Part shown: one piece after another, positions 6,670-8,347 of the stretch | Layout: every line of letters starts with the position of its first letter | How positions within the stretch are numbered: the first letter of the stretch is position 1 | NCBI GenBank assembly: GCA_027366075.1 | Contig: DAHXLI010000017.1 | Location: forward strand, 1 to 8,347 | Reading direction: 5' to 3' | Length of the DNA: 8,347 nucleotides | From: Candidatus Parvarchaeota archaeon | Lineage (GTDB): Archaea > Nanobdellota > Nanobdellia > Parvarchaeales > Parvarchaeaceae | Translations under genes and position numbers: made by a program | Notes under the pieces: model-generated | What the model saw: only the letters and a program-made list of their open reading frames with translations | Databases searched by the model: none | Told to the model about the DNA's origin: nothing

Positions 6670-7764
6670 TTATAGCCCCCCCCCTACATTGCTTGGTAAA
6701 GCACCGTCATGTATGGAAACAAGAAGCGTTCTCGTGTGATCAACTATCGAATAAATCGACTGGAGTTTCTCAAGCATATCGTTCATTTCTTTATATTCTA
6801 GACCGGTTTCTTTGGTAAGAGAATTTATCGCAGCCGACAAGCGTCTTTCTTCAAAATCGAATCTTCCGAGAAACTTATACACTTTTCTCATTAGTGCTTC
6901 GTCATAATCTACACCAACGGCGCTTTTTACAAAGTTAAGAGTTTTTGGAAAAACGGCTTCGTATATAGTTGGAGTCCCTTGGCTGACCCATGCCCAACGT
7001 TCTAGACCAGCCCCCATATCTATTGTTTTAGATCCCAATTCCTTCAAGCCATCGCGCCCAATGGAGTATCTCATATATACTTGATTACCCAATTCTAGGC
7101 CGCCTGCAAAGAACTCTAAGGAATTACCTGCGTAGCCCGCACCAACCCACGAGTCTTCTACAAATGTGATGTCATTCTTGTTTAATCTCAGCCCGTCAGT
7201 AAGCCATTTGTTTATGTAGAGCATCGCTTCGTTATCGAAATATGATTTTGTCTTTTTTGTATTGAATGCGGCTTGCTCAGCCATAACAAAGCTCGTCAAA
7301 TGTCTGCCAGACAAACCTACGTTGTTTATGTCATTGAATCTCAAACATATCTGTGGGATGATAAGGGGGTTTGCAGGGGGTTCCGCCACCCCATTTATAA
7401 CATAAGGCGCAAAGTCGTCTATAGCCGCTTCTACAAAATAGATATCGTTTCTCCAACGAGCGACGACAGGGTATCTTTTTATCTCTTTGTGCCCAAATTC
7501 TTCGAACATCTTTGCGAATTTTTTCCATATTTCTTGGTAACCATATTTAGCGACGGTCATTCTTCTGTCGATGAAAGTATATTCTCCCATGCAGGAAACG
7601 TCGCCGCAGATGTCTTTTTCTTGGTAACTCCAGAAATATTTACCACAAATCTTGCATTTATAGCGGTACAAGCCAAGTTCCTTTAATGACTTTACCGGTA
7701 CAAGTTCATTAGGGTTCTTTTCTAGCTTGGTTTTAATCAGCTTTTCTACGTCGCCTTTATCCAT
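6670..7764 (-). CDS. alaS: Alanyl-tRNA synthetase, N-terminal catalytic part, ending at a frameshift
   Basis: A 364-residue frame holding the class II aminoacylation domain that activates alanine and charges tRNA-Ala. The archaeal N-terminal zinc site is Cys37, Cys40, Cys53 and Cys58 (CKICGKYFW, CGDVSC). Class II motif 1 lies around RYPVVARWR (97-105), the motif 2 arginine in CLRFNDINNVG (Arg142), and motif 3 is DMGAGLERWAW (249-259, Arg256). It ends GALPSNVGGG followed by Leu and a stop. The family continues GGGYNLR, and removing one G from the nine-G run restores exactly this, reading on into the downstream frame. Asn359 is the expected reader of the G3:U70 pair. ATG at 7764 fits the family start. 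The promoter lies in the 70-bp gap shared with the divergent tRNA-His, where the minus strand has only a weak TATA-like ATTAAATTC. Either a base is wrong in the assembly, the gene is mutated, or slippage corrects it. Confidence 0.95.
   Translation of the reverse strand: MDKGDVEKLIKTKLEKNPNELVPVKSLKELGLYRYKCKICGKYFWSYQEKDICGDVSCMGEYTFIDRRMTVAKYGYQEIWKKFAKMFEEFGHKEIKRYPVVARWRNDIYFVEAAIDDFAPYVINGVAEPPANPLIIPQICLRFNDINNVGLSGRHLTSFVMAEQAAFNTKKTKSYFDNEAMLYINKWLTDGLRLNKNDITFVEDSWVGAGYAGNSLEFFAGGLELGNQVYMRYSIGRDGLKELGSKTIDMGAGLERWAWVSQGTPTIYEAVFPKTLNFVKSAVGVDYDEALMRKVYKFLGRFDFEERRLSAAINSLTKETGLEYKEMNDMLEKLQSIYSIVDHTRTLLVSIHDGALPSNVGGGL
6676..6684 (-). other. Nine-G homopolymer causing the alaS frameshift
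   Basis: The plus strand carries nine consecutive C. Read on the minus strand, AAT GTA GGG GGG GGG CTA TAA gives NVGGGL and a stop. With eight G it would read AAT GTA GGG GGG GGC TAT AAT CTA AGA AAC, giving the conserved NVGGGYNLRN. The two alaS frames therefore meet precisely at this run. Confidence 0.92.
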
Positions 7765-7800
7765 AAATTTTAAGTAGATAAGAATTTAATGCAGAAACAG

Positions 7801-7808
7801 TTATTTAT
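7801..7808 (+). promoter_or_regulatory. Probable box A of tRNA-His
   Basis: TTATTTAT is centred about 30 nt before the tRNA 5' end, a normal position for an archaeal TATA box. The same 70-bp gap (7765-7834) must also hold the divergent alaS promoter. Confidence 0.45.
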
Positions 7809-7834
7809 GTGTTTGTTGGTTAATTAGATATCAT

Positions 7835-7921
7835 GGCCGCGATAGTTTAGCTCGGTAGAACAATAGGCTGTGGCTGAAAAGCAGAACCCTGTAAACGGGG
7901 GTCCAAATCCCTCTCGCGGCC
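7835..7921 (+). tRNA. tRNA-His (GUG) with a 13-nt intron
   Basis: The fold can be drawn completely. The acceptor stem includes the extra G-1:C73 pair diagnostic of tRNA-His (G7835 with C7921), then seven pairs ending in A7:U66. The D stem is GTTT/GAAC with loop AGCTCGGTA. The anticodon stem is ATAGG (7863-7867) with CCTGT (7888-7892), one G-U pair. The anticodon is GTG at 7870-7872. The variable loop is AAAC. The T stem is GGGGG (7897-7901) with CCCTC (7909-7913). Between position 37 (G7873) and 38 (C7887) lies a short intron, the usual archaeal site. The mature RNA is 74 nt including G-1; CCA is not encoded and must be added. The T loop reads TCCAAAT, so position 55 is C rather than the near-universal U. 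Decodes CAC/CAU. Confidence 0.93.
7874..7886 (+). other. tRNA-His intron (37/38), 13 nt
   Basis: A bulge-helix-bulge-like fold places the cuts. CTGT (7868-7871) pairs with GCAG (7881-7884, one G-U), leaving 3-nt bulges GGC (7872-7874) and AAC (7885-7887). Cutting after the second base of each bulge releases 7874-7886. There is no inner helix, only a 6-nt loop TGAAAA, so this is a minimal, relaxed motif for the splicing endonuclease. Confidence 0.75.
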
Positions 7922-7922
7922 C

Positions 7923-7937
7923 TTAATTTTAATCTTC
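7923..7937 (+). terminator. Possible T-rich terminator of tRNA-His
   Basis: Directly after the tRNA the plus strand is T-rich (TTAATTTTAATCTTC), of the kind archaeal RNA polymerase uses for intrinsic termination. There is no hairpin other than the tRNA itself. Confidence 0.35.
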
Positions 7938-8050
7938 AATTTAGCAAACGTGCAATCTAATTTGCCGTGGCTTTCTTTGTAAACTATCTACCAACAATAG
8001 TAAATAAGTACGCTTGATTCTGCTATTCTTACTTTGCGAAGTCAGATATC
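7938..8050. other. AT-rich intergenic stretch, nothing recognised
   Basis: Between tRNA-His and the pilin promoter there is no supported reading frame or RNA. Small imperfect inverted repeats occur (ACTAT at 7983-7987 with ATAGT a little downstream; ACTT/AAGT around TGCG near 8032-8042), none strong enough to call. Confidence 0.35.
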
Positions 8051-8062
8051 AAATATATATCT
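8044..8062 (+). promoter_or_regulatory. Box A of the pilin-like gene inside a short inverted repeat
   Basis: AAATATATAT (8051-8060) is centred about 28 nt before the ATG at 8084, as expected for a leaderless archaeal gene. The box is enclosed by 6-bp arms AGATAT and ATATCT (8044-8049 and 8057-8062), which could be a repressor site or simply follow from the TATA alternation. Confidence 0.5.
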
Positions 8063-8083
8063 ACACGCGCACACACATTTTAT

Positions 8084-8347
8084 ATGATACCGCGCGCCCC
8101 AGGGAGCAAGTCCCAGTCAGCGTTAGAGTACATGATGACCTACGGCTGGGCCATACTGATCATCGTGATAGTTGCGGGTGTTTTATATTCCTTAGGCATA
8201 TTCTCCCCTTCATCTTCGGCGGGTACCACGGTCACTGGCTTCAGCGGCCTGGGTTCTCCTACGGCGCTGTGCATGGCAAACGGAGGCCTGCGTCTGCAGT
8301 TAGGCGACAATCTTGGGACGACTATAAACATCACTGGTATAAACGTC
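8084..8347 (+). CDS. Class III signal peptide pilin/archaellin-like surface protein, cut at the right window edge
   Basis: The frame from ATG 8084 stays open for 88 codons to the window end. It begins with a short basic leader MIPRAPGSKS, followed by QSALEYMMTYGWA and a hydrophobic helix to about residue 40 (ILIIVIVAGVLYSLGIF). This is the class III (type IV pilin-like) signal: a prepilin peptidase is expected to cut between Ser10 and Gln11, and the helix then packs into a filament core or anchors the protein. A Ser/Pro linker leads to a beta-rich, Gly/Thr/Asn-rich head with one Cys at 63 and an Asn sequon at 82 (NIT). Similar proteins with QSALEYLMTYGWA are common in Micrarchaeota and related DPANN archaea. 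The codons are more GC-rich than in the other genes here. It has its own box A and is likely the first gene of a plus-strand unit. Whether it forms a pilus, archaellum or another structure cannot be told. Confidence 0.9.
   Translation, partial: MIPRAPGSKSQSALEYMMTYGWAILIIVIVAGVLYSLGIFSPSSSAGTTVTGFSGLGSPTALCMANGGLRLQLGDNLGTTINITGINV

Noticed and set aside
5166..7764. Naturally split two-subunit AlaRS as the leading explanation
   Set aside because: The conserved YNLRNVLRRALL coding stretch lies intact between the halves, outside both ATG-to-stop frames, and the break coincides exactly with a nine-base homopolymer; a frameshift or read error is simpler.
8140..8334. Minus-strand 64-codon frame
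   Set aside because: It lies opposite the pilin-like gene, whose class III signal and promoter are convincing; the minus-strand product is Pro/Arg-rich with no motif.

Overview
The window reads as a compact archaeal genome segment. The evidence is a two-repeat TATA-binding protein, archaeal-type isoleucyl- and alanyl-tRNA synthetases, TATA-like boxes about 24-37 nt upstream of most start codons (leaderless or very short leaders), a tRNA-His with an intron at 37/38 and no encoded CCA, and a pilin-like protein carrying a class III signal of the form QSALEYMMTYGWA. That pilin style, with intergenic gaps of roughly 10-230 bp, fits a DPANN archaeon, most likely of the Micrarchaeota/ARMAN type. The lineage is inferred from memory of protein style, not from a search.

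Layout. Minus strand, reading right to left from about 7764: alaS, interrupted by a one-base frameshift in a run of nine G (6676-6684), with catalytic half 7764-6670 and tRNA-recognition/editing half ending at 5166; a 227-bp gap; a membrane-anchored secreted protein of unknown function (4938-4345); ileS (4235-1158); tbp (1006-473); and, 12 bp after tbp, a VKOR-family membrane thiol oxidoreductase (460 to the left edge, where it is cut). Plus strand on the right: tRNA-His(GUG) at 7835-7921, then a 161-bp AT-rich gap and the start of a class III signal peptide pilin-like gene (8084 to the right edge, cut). No gap without a gene exceeds 300 bp.

Functionally most of the window is information processing: two tRNA synthetases, one tRNA and the basal transcription factor TBP. 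Three cell-surface genes are mixed in: a disulfide-forming VKOR, an anchored exoprotein without cysteine, and a pilin-like protein. No CRISPR array, insertion sequence, defence cassette or obvious new multi-gene system is visible. The most interesting points are the alanylation genes and the tRNA. The alaS frameshift falls immediately after the Asn that reads the G3:U70 identity pair; restoring one base gives a colinear 865-residue enzyme. The partner Asp appears to be Glu, and the C-terminal Gly-rich C-Ala domain appears to be missing. tRNA-His has a very small 13-nt intron and C instead of U at position 55.
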